Shown piece after piece: positions 54,992-64,000 of a stretch of 64,000 nucleotides of DNA. The stretch's first letter is position 1. Each line of letters opens with the position of its first letter. The translations under genes were made by a program, and so were the position numbers. The DNA comes from Opitutales bacterium UBA5694. GTDB lineage: Bacteria > Verrucomicrobiota > Verrucomicrobiia > Opitutales > Opitutaceae. Under the pieces are notes generated by a model, which was given only the letters and a program-made list of their open reading frames with translations, did not search any database and was not told the DNA's origin. The DNA lies in assembly GCA_002420185.1 (NCBI GenBank), contig DIHO01000007.1:207423-271422 (forward strand), read 5' to 3'.

Positions 54992-55851
54992 TGATTTTTA
55001 GGATTGGGTTCTCGAATGTATCCACCGCTCCACTTCAGCTTTCTTCTTACCACATCAAAATGAGAGTAGTCCACTTTTTGGGCCATCTGTAAACTCTGGG
55101 ATGATAATCTAATGGAGATCGTGCCGTCCTCAGAAGTTGACAAATTTCTTTGCCCATCAACCGCTACTACAAGTTGACCGTTTGGCACTGCATTCTCCAC
55201 ACGCAGTTGAACATTATCCGGCAATATTATCGAGCGATTGCTAAGGGCATGAGGGCAAATCGGCGTTAGGGAAATCACTTTTGAATCGGGATGAATCAAT
55301 GGACCACCTGCGGAGAGCGTGTAAGCAGTCGACCCTGTGGGAGTACTGAATATCAATCCGTCACAAATATAGGTCGTCACAAACTCTTCATCCGCGAAAA
55401 CGTTCAAATGAACGATTCCACTGACCGAAGCAGATTTGATGACCACGTCGTTCAACGCAACATCCACTAAATTGTCATGGGTACAGCACTCGAGCAATCC
55501 TCGCCGACGTAAATCATAGGCACCCTCTAAAATTGATGGGAATAAAGAATTGATTTCCTCAGCAGTATAGGTCGTCAGGAATCCGAGCGTTCCTCGATTC
55601 ACGCCGATTAAGGGCACCTGATACTTGGTCGATTCAGACGCTGCGCTCAAAAAGGTGCCGTCACCTCCGATCACACAACAGGCGTCCATACCCTTTAAAA
55701 ATCCATTGGGAACGGGAAATTCCAACGTCTCCCGAGTCGAGACTCCCATGTCCTCAGCGATCTCTCGTAACTGCCCAAACAATTTAAAGGTTCCCGATTT
55801 GGACTGATTCAAAACGAATCCGAGGTTCTTAATGGCCTTATTTTTGAGCAC
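54988..55851 (-). CDS. nadK: NAD kinase
   Basis: Phosphorylates NAD to NADP. 287 residues from a GTG start. Motifs: GGDGT (62-66, catalytic Asp), the ALNDVVI region, TPTGSTAYTLSAGGP and PICPHALSNRSII. The N terminus is short compared with some homologues. Likely downstream member of the nusA-tlyA gene run, 27 bp after tlyA. Confidence 0.95.
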   Translation of the reverse strand: MLKNKAIKNLGFVLNQSKSGTFKLFGQLREIAEDMGVSTRETLEFPVPNGFLKGMDACCVIGGDGTFLSAASESTKYQVPLIGVNRGTLGFLTTYTAEEINSLFPSILEGAYDLRRRGLLECCTHDNLVDVALNDVVIKSASVSGIVHLNVFADEEFVTTYICDGLIFSTPTGSTAYTLSAGGPLIHPDSKVISLTPICPHALSNRSIILPDNVQLRVENAVPNGQLVVAVDGQRNLSTSEDGTISIRLSSQSLQMAQKVDYSHFDVVRRKLKWSGGYIREPNPKNH

Positions 55852-55878
55852 AGCTATGAAAATCGCACGGGGTGCATT

Positions 55879-56625
55879 TTATTTCAACTTAGAAAGCCCG
55901 AGCAGAAATTCAACATTTCCGTCCGCTCCTTTGATCGGTGAAGGAATACAACCGATAAGGGATACGTTAACCAGATTCTCCATGGCAAACCGCTCGACCT
56001 CAGCGAGGGCTTTGTACCGTTCATTCTGATCCTTAATCACCCCCCTGAATTTGTCCGCTACTTCCTTGCCTACCTCGAATTGGGGTTTAACCAGAGCAAC
56101 TAGAATTCCCCCAATCGCGAGAAACGGCCAGACAGCAGGTAAAACCGATTTGAGTGAAATAAAAGAAAGATCCATTACAATACGATCGTATGAGTCTAAA
56201 GGAAGGTCACCAAGTTGCAAATATCGAGCATTTACCTTCTCCAAATTAACAATACGAGGATCCTCTCTCAGTTTTCCGTGTAACTGCCCCTTCCCAACAT
56301 CTACACAAGCGACGCTAATCGCTCCATTCTGCAAAGCATAATCCGTAAACCCTCCTGTTGACGCACCCACATCTAAAACGCTTTTCCCTTCAAAAGAGAG
56401 GTCATAAGCTTCGGCAAACCCTTCAATCTTTTCCCCCCCTCTGCTTACGAAACGCTTGCCTGGTTCAACGTAAAGTTCGATTTCTTCGCTAACTTTTACG
56501 CCCGGTTTGTCCAGTCTCCGGTATCCCTGCCTCACTCTGCCCGTCATAATGAGGGCTTTGGCTTCGCTCCGACTGGAAGCAAACCCCCGCTGGAAGACCA
56601 GCTCATCTAAGCGCAATTTACCCAT
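55879..56625 (-). CDS. tlyA: TlyA-family rRNA ribose methyltransferase
   Basis: S4-domain plus FtsJ-type methyltransferase; TlyA proteins 2'-O-methylate rRNA cytidines and affect capreomycin sensitivity. 248 residues: S4 domain (LDELVFQRGFASSRSEAKALI, about 5-60), KRFVSRGGEKIEGF, S-adenosylmethionine motif LDVGASTGGFTDYAL, and VMDLSFISL with VKPQFEVGKE. Starts immediately after the ribF stop (TGA-ATG). Confidence 0.92.
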   Translation of the reverse strand: MGKLRLDELVFQRGFASSRSEAKALIMTGRVRQGYRRLDKPGVKVSEEIELYVEPGKRFVSRGGEKIEGFAEAYDLSFEGKSVLDVGASTGGFTDYALQNGAISVACVDVGKGQLHGKLREDPRIVNLEKVNARYLQLGDLPLDSYDRIVMDLSFISLKSVLPAVWPFLAIGGILVALVKPQFEVGKEVADKFRGVIKDQNERYKALAEVERFAMENLVNVSLIGCIPSPIKGADGNVEFLLGLSKLK

Positions 56626-57588
56626 TCACGGACTCTCAAAAAACAACTTAGCATCACTAATATCAGCTTGAATCTGCGTCTTTAGTTTATCTAAACAGTC
56701 GAATTTCCTTTCTCGTCTTAGGAAATTCAACCACTCAACTCGCACTGAGTCCCCGTAGAAGAACGGACAATCTCCTAGCACGTGCACCTCCAACATGGGC
56801 TTCTTTAGTGAATTGACAGTGGGTCGGATTCCAAAGTTAGCTACTGCAGGTAACCGCTCTTCTCCGCCCTCTCGGGAAATGTTGACACTGTAAACGCCCA
56901 ACCTAGGTACCAATTCACCATCAAATGGGATGTTCAAGGTCGGGACGCCAATCGTCCTTCCAACTCGCTTGCCTTCTCTCACCGTTCCCCAGGTTTCGTA
57001 AGTATACCCAAGAAGACGATTCGCTTCTCCAATTCTTCCGCCAATTAAAGCGTTCCGTATTCGAGTGCTGCTTACGCGTTCGCCGTCTAGGAAAAGACAT
57101 TCGATTGATTCGGCAGAAATTCCTGCCTCCTCCGCCAATTTACCCAGCAATTTAACATCGCCTTGCCGCCCCTTTCCGAACCTCCAGTTTTCTCCCGTGT
57201 GCATAGAAGCCAAAGCAGGGATCTTGCACTTCAGCATCGCAAGGAAATCGACTGAATCAACCGCTGCGAATTCAGGCGAAAAAGGCTCCTCAATCACAAA
57301 ATCGATTCGAAGTTTGCTAAGTTCGGACCGCTTCATCCTCGAGTTGAGGATCATGGGCACCGGATTGTCCGGTTTAAAAAGGTGGCTTGGATGGGGCCAG
57401 AAAGTCATAACTCCCGCAAGACCGCCCGAGTTTGCCGCAGAACGTATTGCTGATTCCACCACTATTCGATGACCCTGATGAACGCCATCAAACATGCCTA
57501 TAGCCAAATGAATCGGCCGATTTGTCTCCGAACGAAACGAGTCAATTCCGTCAAAATGTTTGAGCTCTGGCATGGTAATTAAGTTCAC
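56626..57588 (-). CDS. ribF: Bifunctional riboflavin kinase / FMN adenylyltransferase
   Basis: Makes FMN and FAD. 320 residues. The N-terminal adenylyltransferase has GMFDGVHQGHR (31-41) and VSSTRIRNALI. The C-terminal kinase has VGRTIGVPTLNI and ends with a helix before FFESP. A GTG at 57588 overlaps the truB stop (GTGA); an ATG five codons in is an alternative start. Confidence 0.95.
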   Translation of the reverse strand: MNLITMPELKHFDGIDSFRSETNRPIHLAIGMFDGVHQGHRIVVESAIRSAANSGGLAGVMTFWPHPSHLFKPDNPVPMILNSRMKRSELSKLRIDFVIEEPFSPEFAAVDSVDFLAMLKCKIPALASMHTGENWRFGKGRQGDVKLLGKLAEEAGISAESIECLFLDGERVSSTRIRNALIGGRIGEANRLLGYTYETWGTVREGKRVGRTIGVPTLNIPFDGELVPRLGVYSVNISREGGEERLPAVANFGIRPTVNSLKKPMLEVHVLGDCPFFYGDSVRVEWLNFLRRERKFDCLDKLKTQIQADISDAKLFFESP

Positions 57589-58307
57589 AACGCAGAATTG
57601 GGCAACGCTTCATTTTTTCCGATTAGGGCCTTGGAAATTTCCTCTGGAGTGGCTTCGACAAATCGCTCCAATGTGATGGCATCGTTTAAATTAAACTTGT
57701 CGGAAGCGATTCGGCGCAGTCCCGAAAGATAGCCCCCACAACCAATTTTTTCCCCAATGTCATTCGCGAGGGAACGAACATAGGTCCCTTTCGTGCAATC
57801 TAGGCTGAAGTCCACCTCCGGTAAATCAAAGCGAGTTACGTCGAATCGGGAGATTCTGATAAATCTTGGCTCTCGCTCCACATCTTTACCCTGGCGGGCC
57901 ATCTTGTACAAGGGCTGGCCATTGATTTTCACTGCCGAAAACATTGGAGGCTTTTGGTACTGATCCCCCAAGTAAGAGGACACAACCGCAGCGACCTCTT
58001 CCATTGTTAAACTGGGGATTGAACGCTTAGTCATCACTTCACCCTCACCATCGTACGTATTCGTCGACTCTCCCAACCTAATGGTTCCCTCATAGGCCTT
58101 ATCCAAGCCCATCAGATACTGCGAAAGCTTAGTCGCTTTACCCACTAGTATAATGAGAAGTCCCGTCGCCATCGGATCGAGTGTACCAGCATGCCCGATA
58201 CGCTTCATTTTCAGTTTCCTTCGAACCTTATCCACCACGTCGTGGGATGTTAGTCCGCACGGCTTGTCGATCAATAATACGCCCTCTAGATCACTATTCT
58301 CCTTCAT
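57585..58307 (-). CDS. truB: tRNA pseudouridine(55) synthase
   Basis: Forms pseudouridine 55 in the T-loop of tRNAs. From ATG 58307 (ATGA overlap with nrnA) the product has 240 residues. The catalytic Asp is in GHAGTLDPMATGLL (Asp44). Also GVLLIDKPCGLTSHD, KPPMFSAVKINGQPLY and CTKGTYVRSLANDIG. Part of the compact nusA operon. Confidence 0.95.
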   Translation of the reverse strand: MKENSDLEGVLLIDKPCGLTSHDVVDKVRRKLKMKRIGHAGTLDPMATGLLIILVGKATKLSQYLMGLDKAYEGTIRLGESTNTYDGEGEVMTKRSIPSLTMEEVAAVVSSYLGDQYQKPPMFSAVKINGQPLYKMARQGKDVEREPRFIRISRFDVTRFDLPEVDFSLDCTKGTYVRSLANDIGEKIGCGGYLSGLRRIASDKFNLNDAITLERFVEATPEEISKALIGKNEALPNSAL

Positions 58308-59305
58308 TTGCAATCAACCGTTTCAACACGTGTTCTTACCGCTTCGATCAATTTCTCTCGCAAGACCTTCAATGGAAGATTACTACTCGTCGCTGCCGCA
58401 CAAGCATGTCCACCTCCCCCAAATTGGGATGCGACTTGATCAACTCGCAGCTCTTTACTCTTTGCTCTCAAACTCGCCTTAATCGTCGTTTTGCGTTCCT
58501 CGAGTAACACCCCAATTAAGACATTTTCCAAGGAACGCGCATAATCAACAAATCCTTCCGTATCTTGATACGAGGTGCCCGTTTCAACAAAATCCCTTTG
58601 CCGCAACATACCTACGCAAACTTTCTTACCACATTCGAAAGCGAGCGAACCCAGGAATCGCTCAAGCAGCTTCAGCCGTGGTAAAGTCGCATTTTCATAG
58701 AGATTTTCAGCCGCCAATCGAGGTGACGCTCCACAATCCACCAATCTGCTACACAGCTCGAAAACTCGACTACTGGTCGCTGCATAGCTGAATCGACCCG
58801 TATCTGTTAGGATGCCCGTATATAGGGCTTGAGCTGCGGACTCTGAGATTGGTAGAGCCAAGTCAAATGCTATGCCCGCCAGTATTTCACAGGTAGCAGA
58901 AGCCTCCGAATCAATCAAGTTTACCTCAGCGAACCGAGTATTGGTAATATGATGATCGATATTTCCCATACGCCGCTGGTTCTCCAATGCGATAGAAGTT
59001 TTCGGGCCTACCCTTCCCTCGTCCGCGCAATCCAGATACAGCAGCCCTGCTTTTCCTAAAGACTCGGGCTCGACAATACGAATGAGCTCGCTTCCCTTTA
59101 AATAAGTTAAGGACGCGGGCACTTGATCAGCGTTTGCGACCAGGGGAACCACCCCAAAAGTTGAAATCATTTCCGCGACTGCGATTTGCGCCCCGACACA
59201 ATCTCCATCAGGTCGGGCATGGCCAATCACACACACCGATTGCCCGGCGGCACTCGAAGCTAAATCGCGAAATCCAGCGCTCAATTCTGGAAAAAAACCC
59301 CTCAA
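58304..59305 (-). CDS. DHH-DHHA1 phosphoesterase (NrnA-like oligoribonuclease/pAp phosphatase)
   Basis: Degrades nanoRNA and/or 3'-phosphoadenosine 5'-phosphate. 333 residues. DHH metal ligands: GHARPDGD (His29, Asp33, Asp35), LDCAD (Asp92) and IDHHI (117-119). The DHHA1 substrate motif GGGGHACAA is near the C terminus. Its ATGA start overlaps rbfA. rbfA-nrnA-truB order is common in bacteria. Confidence 0.93.
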   Translation of the reverse strand: MRGFFPELSAGFRDLASSAAGQSVCVIGHARPDGDCVGAQIAVAEMISTFGVVPLVANADQVPASLTYLKGSELIRIVEPESLGKAGLLYLDCADEGRVGPKTSIALENQRRMGNIDHHITNTRFAEVNLIDSEASATCEILAGIAFDLALPISESAAQALYTGILTDTGRFSYAATSSRVFELCSRLVDCGASPRLAAENLYENATLPRLKLLERFLGSLAFECGKKVCVGMLRQRDFVETGTSYQDTEGFVDYARSLENVLIGVLLEERKTTIKASLRAKSKELRVDQVASQFGGGGHACAAATSSNLPLKVLREKLIEAVRTRVETVDCK

Positions 59306-59658
59306 TCGACTGATTCGTTGAACGATTCATCGAACCCGTCGATTAACTCGATAATCCGATTTCCTTTGGCAATGGACTCGTCGTACTTGAAGTTCAACGC
59401 GGGCATTCGTTTTAGCACGATCCGCTTGCCCAACTCGAATCTGACTCGACCGCCTACTCTATCCAAGAATTTCTGGATCTTCCATCGCTCTTCTTCGCTT
59501 GCCAAAAGCGTATAGAAAACGATTGCGTTGCTGTGATTCGGTGAAACATCGACGCCGGTAACCGTCACCGTCACTGTCTCACGTTGATAACGCGTGTGCA
59601 AAATATTGCTTACCTCACGCCTTAACAACTCAGATACTCTGATGTTTCGATTGCTCAT
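59302..59658 (-). CDS. rbfA: Ribosome-binding factor A
   Basis: Assists 30S maturation. 118 residues with the KH-like fold: RVSELLRREVSNILHTRY, VSPNHSNAIVFYTLL and RFELGKRIVLKRMPALNFKYD. The gap to infB is 81 bp and holds nothing recognisable. Confidence 0.95.
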   Translation of the reverse strand: MSNRNIRVSELLRREVSNILHTRYQRETVTVTVTGVDVSPNHSNAIVFYTLLASEEERWKIQKFLDRVGGRVRFELGKRIVLKRMPALNFKYDESIAKGNRIIELIDGFDESFNESVD

Positions 59659-59739
59659 GTTTATCTTAATCTAAGCTATCGATACAAAGTAACTGAACCT
59701 ATGCTCATACATCGCAACGGTTCCCCAAAATTTAAAAGA

Positions 59740-62052
59740 TTATAGTTCTGGGCGAATTTCGTGAATCTCGTAAACTTCAATAATGTCGCCGACTTGATAG
59801 TCATTCGTATTCGATATGTGTATACCACATTCCGTACCAGCCCGCACCTCTTTGACATCGTCTTTGACACGACGCAGGGCATCGATTTTGTGCTCTGCGA
59901 CGGTTTTTCCATTGCGAATCAATCGAGCGTGCTGCTTCACAACCACGCGACCTTCGACAACCAAACAACCCGCAACAAAACCTTTCGCGATCGGAAATAC
60001 CGCCCGAACCTCGGCTGCTCCAATTTTATTCTCCTTGTATTCCGGATCGAGCATTTCGACCATGTCTTCCCGGACACGGTCAAGGAGTTCATAAATGATC
60101 TGGTGATAAGTAATTTTAACCGCATGGTGCTTAGCCAATGCCTGTACCCCATTTTCAGTCTTCACATTAAAACCAATGATCTCAGTCCCACCTGCACTGG
60201 CCTTTTGAACGTCGCTCTTACTAACAACTCCAATTCCCGATCGAACAACATCCAACGCCACCTTGTCGCTCTTGATTTCCTTTAAGGCGCTCTCAATCGC
60301 TTCCACTGAACCATAGGTGTCACCTTTAAGAATTATTCGGAGGGTCTTTTTCTGATTAGCGGCAATCGCAGCAAAAAGTTTCTCTTGAGACGTTGGCATC
60401 CGGTCTTCAGCATCCGCCTTCTGATCGGCTCTAACGCCTACAAGATTATCTTCTGCTTCACGCTTAGCGACCTTTTCGTTCTTGGCCGCATGGAAAATCG
60501 CTCCGCAATCCGGCACGCCTGACCAGCCAATTACTCGCACTGGAGTCGAAGGGGGTGCCTTCTTCAAGCTTATGCCATACTCGTTGAAAAGAGCCTTAAC
60601 CTTTGTGTAGTGAGGGCCGCAGACGAGTGCATCGCCCACTTTCAAAGTTCCTCCTTGAACGATCACCGTCGCAGTAGCACCACAACCGACCTCAACTTGT
60701 CCTTCGATAACAACGCCTTCCGCAAGTTTCTTTGGATTGGCCTTCAATTCCAAAACCTCTGCCTGCAACTGAATCATATCCATCAACTCGTCGATACCAT
60801 CGCCCTTTAAGGCTGAGATGGGGACCGCGATTGTTTCACCGCCCCAATCCTCCGAAGGGATGCCTCGTTCCTGCATCTGGGTCTTAACCTTATCGATATC
60901 TGCACCAGGAATATCAATCTTGTTGATTGCTACAATCGGCTGAACACCTGACTTTTGAATAAACTTCAATGCTTCATCGGTTTGAGGCATGAATCCGTCA
61001 TCAGCAGCCACAATGAGAATGGCCACATCCGTAACATCTGCTCCACGAGCTCGCATAGCATTGAAAGCTGCGTGGCCCGGCGTATCCAGAAACGTGATTT
61101 TATTGTCGTTGTGCGAAACCTGATAAGCACCGATGTGTTGCGTAATTCCGCCCGCTTCAGAGGAGGCGACATTCTCTTTCCGAATATAATCCAATAGTGA
61201 GGTCTTTCCGTGATCGACGTGTCCCAAAATACAAACTACAGCTGGGCGGCCCTCAAGAAACACAGTTTCATCAATTTCTTTAACCTCTTGTTTCTTTTTC
61301 GCTTTGGCACCCTCACCACGATGGCGAATTTCGAGAACGACACCTCTTTTCTCCGCTACCTTACTCGCCACATCTTCTTCGAGGCTTTGATTAATGGATG
61401 CGAAAATGCCCATTTCCATAAGCTCGGAAATTAGCTTGAAAGGCTTTACTCCCAGCTCGGTTGCTAAATCACGAACGACGATAGGTGGCTTAAGGGTAAT
61501 AGTGCGAATTTCTTCTGTTTCTTCCGCAGGGCCCTTCGAAATTAATGGAGAAACGGGTGCTCCAACTACGGCGGGCGACGAGGGAGACGCTGTAGGACGT
61601 GGTGTCGCTTGCGAAGGTGCCGCTGGCTGAGGAGGGCCAGAATTAGCGGGACTCGCGACCGGAGGAGGAACAGGGGCTTTAGGAACCGCAGGAGGAGAGA
61701 CCGGACCGGGCGATGGCGGTGTCACTACTTTGGCAGCTGAGGGCGGAGGCACGACTTTTGTCGCAACCGCGTCTTTCGCCGTTTCTTTTTCCTCTTCGAT
61801 CTGCTCTTTCGTTCGAACGAAGGCAGTAACTGAAGGCAAAGCAACCGGTTTCTCTTCCGCTGGCTCGGTGGTCTTCTTTTTTGCGGTATCTGCAGACTTT
61901 TTGGCAAACTCTTCTTTCAAAGATTCTGCCGAAATGTTATCGACCGAACTGGAAGCACTCTTCACTTGAAAACCACGATCGCGGAGAAGTTCTAGGAGTT
62001 CGGAATTCTCCATTCCAATCTCTTTGGAAAGCTGATAGATTCGTACGCTCAT
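59740..62052 (-). CDS. infB: Translation initiation factor IF-2
   Basis: GTPase that recruits initiator tRNA. 770 residues. An N-terminal IF2N helical domain (1-50) is followed by a Lys/Ala/Pro-rich linker (about 50-180, with long Pro/Ser/Ala tracts) and a second IF2N (about 190-240). The G domain has GHVDHGKT (277-284), DTPGHAAF and NKID, and C-terminal domains follow. No Shine-Dalgarno. Second gene of the nusA operon. Confidence 0.97.
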   Translation of the reverse strand: MSVRIYQLSKEIGMENSELLELLRDRGFQVKSASSSVDNISAESLKEEFAKKSADTAKKKTTEPAEEKPVALPSVTAFVRTKEQIEEEKETAKDAVATKVVPPPSAAKVVTPPSPGPVSPPAVPKAPVPPPVASPANSGPPQPAAPSQATPRPTASPSSPAVVGAPVSPLISKGPAEETEEIRTITLKPPIVVRDLATELGVKPFKLISELMEMGIFASINQSLEEDVASKVAEKRGVVLEIRHRGEGAKAKKKQEVKEIDETVFLEGRPAVVCILGHVDHGKTSLLDYIRKENVASSEAGGITQHIGAYQVSHNDNKITFLDTPGHAAFNAMRARGADVTDVAILIVAADDGFMPQTDEALKFIQKSGVQPIVAINKIDIPGADIDKVKTQMQERGIPSEDWGGETIAVPISALKGDGIDELMDMIQLQAEVLELKANPKKLAEGVVIEGQVEVGCGATATVIVQGGTLKVGDALVCGPHYTKVKALFNEYGISLKKAPPSTPVRVIGWSGVPDCGAIFHAAKNEKVAKREAEDNLVGVRADQKADAEDRMPTSQEKLFAAIAANQKKTLRIILKGDTYGSVEAIESALKEIKSDKVALDVVRSGIGVVSKSDVQKASAGGTEIIGFNVKTENGVQALAKHHAVKITYHQIIYELLDRVREDMVEMLDPEYKENKIGAAEVRAVFPIAKGFVAGCLVVEGRVVVKQHARLIRNGKTVAEHKIDALRRVKDDVKEVRAGTECGIHISNTNDYQVGDIIEVYEIHEIRPEL

Positions 62053-62121
62053 GCGATAAATTTAGGGAGATAAAATTATATGTAGGTGCAGTGCCATTCC
62101 GATTGAGTAGGATATCCAATT

Positions 62122-63381
62122 TTAAGACGAAATATTCTGCTTCTCCAAAAAAGCATTCACTTTCGCCAAAATATCATCCGCTTGTTCCGCGTCAAAGCCA
62201 AGATCCTGCAAGTCGGCAGACTCCACATCGAGGAACACTTCGGGGCTGATCAGTCCATTCTGAACGAGGCGAGCCGAGACTTCATCGTCTATGCCTTCGA
62301 TCTGGTTCAACCCTTCCGCAGCTTGTTGCTGCTTCGCTTCCAGGCTGACCTCGCGCACCTCTTCTTTGACGATGTCTATTTTCCATCCGACCAGTTTAGA
62401 AGTGAGACGGGCATTCTGACCCTTGCGCCCAATAGCGATCGCCAAGTCGTCTTCTGAAACTTCGACCCGAAGACGCGTGTTCACTTCATCCACCTCCACA
62501 TTGCGAGGAATCGCCGGCTTTAGCGCTTCAAGCGCCAGTTCCTTCGGGCCTTCGACGTAGCGAATAATGTCGATTTTTTCGCCGCCCAGCTCACGAACGA
62601 TGCTCTTGACTCGGGCTCCTCGAGCTCCGACACAAGCACCCACAGGATCTACTTTGGGATCAGAGGAAGATACGGCGATCTTGGTGCGGTAGCCAGGCTC
62701 CCTAGCGAACGCTTCAATCTTGACTGTACCGTCAGCGATTTCAGTCACTTCTAAATCGAACAATCTACGAACAAATCTGGGGCTTGAACGGGTCAATATC
62801 AATTCGGGCCCTCTGTTAGAGGCCTCGATTTTCAGCAGGAAGCAGCGAATGCGTTCACCTGGAGCGTAATCCTCCCCCGGAACTTGCTCGCGTGATGGCA
62901 TAATTGCCTCCGCTTTACCGAGATCGATGCATAAGTCGCCGCGCTCACGTCTTCTAACGACTCCGCTCACGATGTCTCCGACTTGGTCTTTAAAATCGTC
63001 ATAAATTCGCTCTTTCTCAAACTGCCGCAGACGTTGCATGATCGCTTGACGTGCAGTTTGGGCTGCAATTCGACCCAAGTAGGCCGGGTCCATCTCCTTT
63101 TCATACATCTCCCCTAACTGGATATCCGGCTGGTTCATACGGGCCTTTTCCAAAGGAATCTCATTCCTTGGATCACTGACGGAATCTACCACTTCCAGTA
63201 GGGCCCAAGCCTGCATTTTTCCATTTTTCGGATCAATTTCGACTTTGAGCTCTTGGCCTGCATTTACCCCTTTCGCGGCGGCATTCTTGATAGCGGTGAC
63301 GATTGCAGAAATCATGTCTTCACGACCGATCCCTTTCTCCCTCTCCATGTACTCCAATACAGATAAAATTTCGCTGCTCAT
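62122..63381 (-). CDS. nusA: Transcription termination/antitermination factor NusA
   Basis: RNA-polymerase-binding elongation factor. From ATG 63381 the product has 419 residues: N-terminal domain, S1 domain (GDIVSGVVRRRERGDLCIDL), KH domains (VGACVGARGARVKSIVREL and IAIGRKGQNARLTSKLVGW) and a C-terminal helical domain with helix-hairpin-helix-like segments (LNQIEGIDDEVSARLVQNG). rimP, usually just upstream, is missing. A terminator-like hairpin lies just before the start. Confidence 0.96.
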   Translation of the reverse strand: MSSEILSVLEYMEREKGIGREDMISAIVTAIKNAAAKGVNAGQELKVEIDPKNGKMQAWALLEVVDSVSDPRNEIPLEKARMNQPDIQLGEMYEKEMDPAYLGRIAAQTARQAIMQRLRQFEKERIYDDFKDQVGDIVSGVVRRRERGDLCIDLGKAEAIMPSREQVPGEDYAPGERIRCFLLKIEASNRGPELILTRSSPRFVRRLFDLEVTEIADGTVKIEAFAREPGYRTKIAVSSSDPKVDPVGACVGARGARVKSIVRELGGEKIDIIRYVEGPKELALEALKPAIPRNVEVDEVNTRLRVEVSEDDLAIAIGRKGQNARLTSKLVGWKIDIVKEEVREVSLEAKQQQAAEGLNQIEGIDDEVSARLVQNGLISPEVFLDVESADLQDLGFDAEQADDILAKVNAFLEKQNISS

Positions 63382-63397
63382 GATTGCTGTGCTAATG

Positions 63398-63425
63398 AAA
63401 AAAAAAGCGGGCCAAAGACCCACTT
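63398..63425 (-). terminator. Terminator-like hairpin directly upstream of nusA (possible attenuator)
   Basis: On the minus strand an AAGTGGG/CCCGCTT stem (63405-63425, one G-T pair) is followed by nine T (63398-63406). The T-run ends only 16 nt before the nusA ATG. A promoter cannot fit between, so nusA transcription must pass through it. Confidence 0.7.
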
Positions 63426-63600
63426 TTCATAAAATGAAAATTAACGCCAAAAGTAAATTTCTCAGCCTTCTAAAAGTCAAGCGTCTCGTTATTCAAGGAG
63501 AAGGAGCTTTTACAGGTCGAATATCACCTCACGGAAACCTCGATCCTAGGCCTGTTCTAATGACGTAGAAAGACCTTGGAAGCGATGGGGTAAACTCAAT

Positions 63601-64000
63601 TCATCCCATTGATTCCCTGATTTTTAGCAATCCCTGAAGCAGCCATTAGACTTGGGGAACCAGTCCGTTTCGAGAATTTCTAGCCCTTTCAGAGTCTTCC
63701 CTAAAGTTTCAGGCGCATTCCACGCAAACCAGTGAAACCAAGGCCCACTCAAATCCGCTCCGGAATGGGCTGACAAAAAAGGCAGAAATCCGTCGCATAT
63801 CAGGGTATCCAGCTTCGAACCACTTTTTCGACCACTCACCGAGCGATCGGAGAAAGTGCGCTGAAGCCAGAAAAGATCTGCTTTTTTTTCGAAACTGAGC
63901 GGTGGACACGTCAGAAATCTGACCCATCAGAGGTCTATTCACCAATTCTAAGAGCACCTCCTGCCAGTGAGGTTGGGCCGAAACCCATAGAAAAAACTGC
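63601..64000 (-). pseudogene. Decayed DUF2851-like gene, 5' part outside window
   Basis: Read inward from the right edge on the minus strand, protein-like sequence runs QFFLWVSAQPHWQEVLLELV, NRPLMGQISDVSTAQFRKK, then after a frameshift at an A8 tract ADLFWLQRTFSDRS, LDTLICDGFLPFLSAHSGAD, GPWFHWFAWNAPETLGK and ETDWFPKSNG. A second shift leads to LLQGLLKIRESMG and a TGA at 63601. The order fits the C-terminal half of DUF2851 proteins, but that identification is tentative. 63426-63600 holds nothing else. Confidence 0.4.

Noticed and set aside
59761..60285. Plus-strand frame (174 codons) opposite infB
   Set aside because: Antisense to the IF-2 C-terminal domains; no independent support.
1..64000. 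CRISPR arrays, insertion sequences or prophage
   Set aside because: No regularly spaced repeats, transposase or phage structural genes were seen on either strand.

Overview
The window is a 64 kb piece of a Gram-negative chromosome with about 50 intact protein genes, two tRNAs and several decayed genes. I infer a member of the Verrucomicrobiota, probably class Opitutia. The grounds are the lipopolysaccharide-export permease, TolC-type and TonB-dependent outer-membrane proteins, a twin DUF1080 (3-keto-disaccharide hydrolase) protein, a C-terminal tail in a decayed gene that resembles the VPDSG/PEP-CTERM sorting signal, a gliding-type ABC operon, and the near absence of Shine-Dalgarno sequences. 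No 16S gene or database search supports this placement.

Layout. 0-2.6 kb: end of a PfkB sugar kinase, then tmk and holB. 2.6-6.9 kb is a gene graveyard: a frameshifted sensor histidine kinase, an intact class V aminotransferase, a sorting-tail protein gene with three in-frame stops, tRNA-Leu(UAG), and a DAHP synthase gene with a nonsense codon and a frameshift that still has an attenuator-like leader. 6.9-24.5 kb is housekeeping and envelope: TolC and adaptor, nucleotidyltransferase, queF, a rhomboid-like protein without the catalytic serine, psd-asnS-lptF/G, an NSS transporter with its 50-residue MetS-like subunit, htpG, DUF2085, an oxidoreductase, miaA, an LpxH-like phosphoesterase and trpA.

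24.7-31.2 kb looks like an eroded island at the 3' end of tRNA-His. It carries an AraC regulator, a siderophore-type TonB receptor, and a three-gene set (101, 276 and 53 residues) whose middle product resembles a divergent HemS/HmuS haem-handling protein. It ends at a degenerate copy of the tRNA-His 3' half, and no intact integrase is present. This is the best candidate for an undescribed system in the window.

31.4-50.3 kb: DUF1080 protein, cutC, GNAT, transketolase, rplS-trmD-rpsP (no rimM between), ychF, a catalytic rhomboid, a Prc/Tsp protease, prmC-prfA, a HAD hydrolase, and a four-gene gliding-type ABC operon. 50.3-64 kb: M48 lipoprotein protease; an uncharacterised trio (membrane TPR protein, Gly/Gln-rich secreted protein, small secreted protein); nadK; and a long minus-strand information-processing operon nusA-infB-rbfA-nrnA-truB-ribF-tlyA, tightly overlapped in its downstream part and preceded by a terminator-like hairpin only 16 nt from the nusA start. 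A decayed DUF2851-like gene runs off the right edge.
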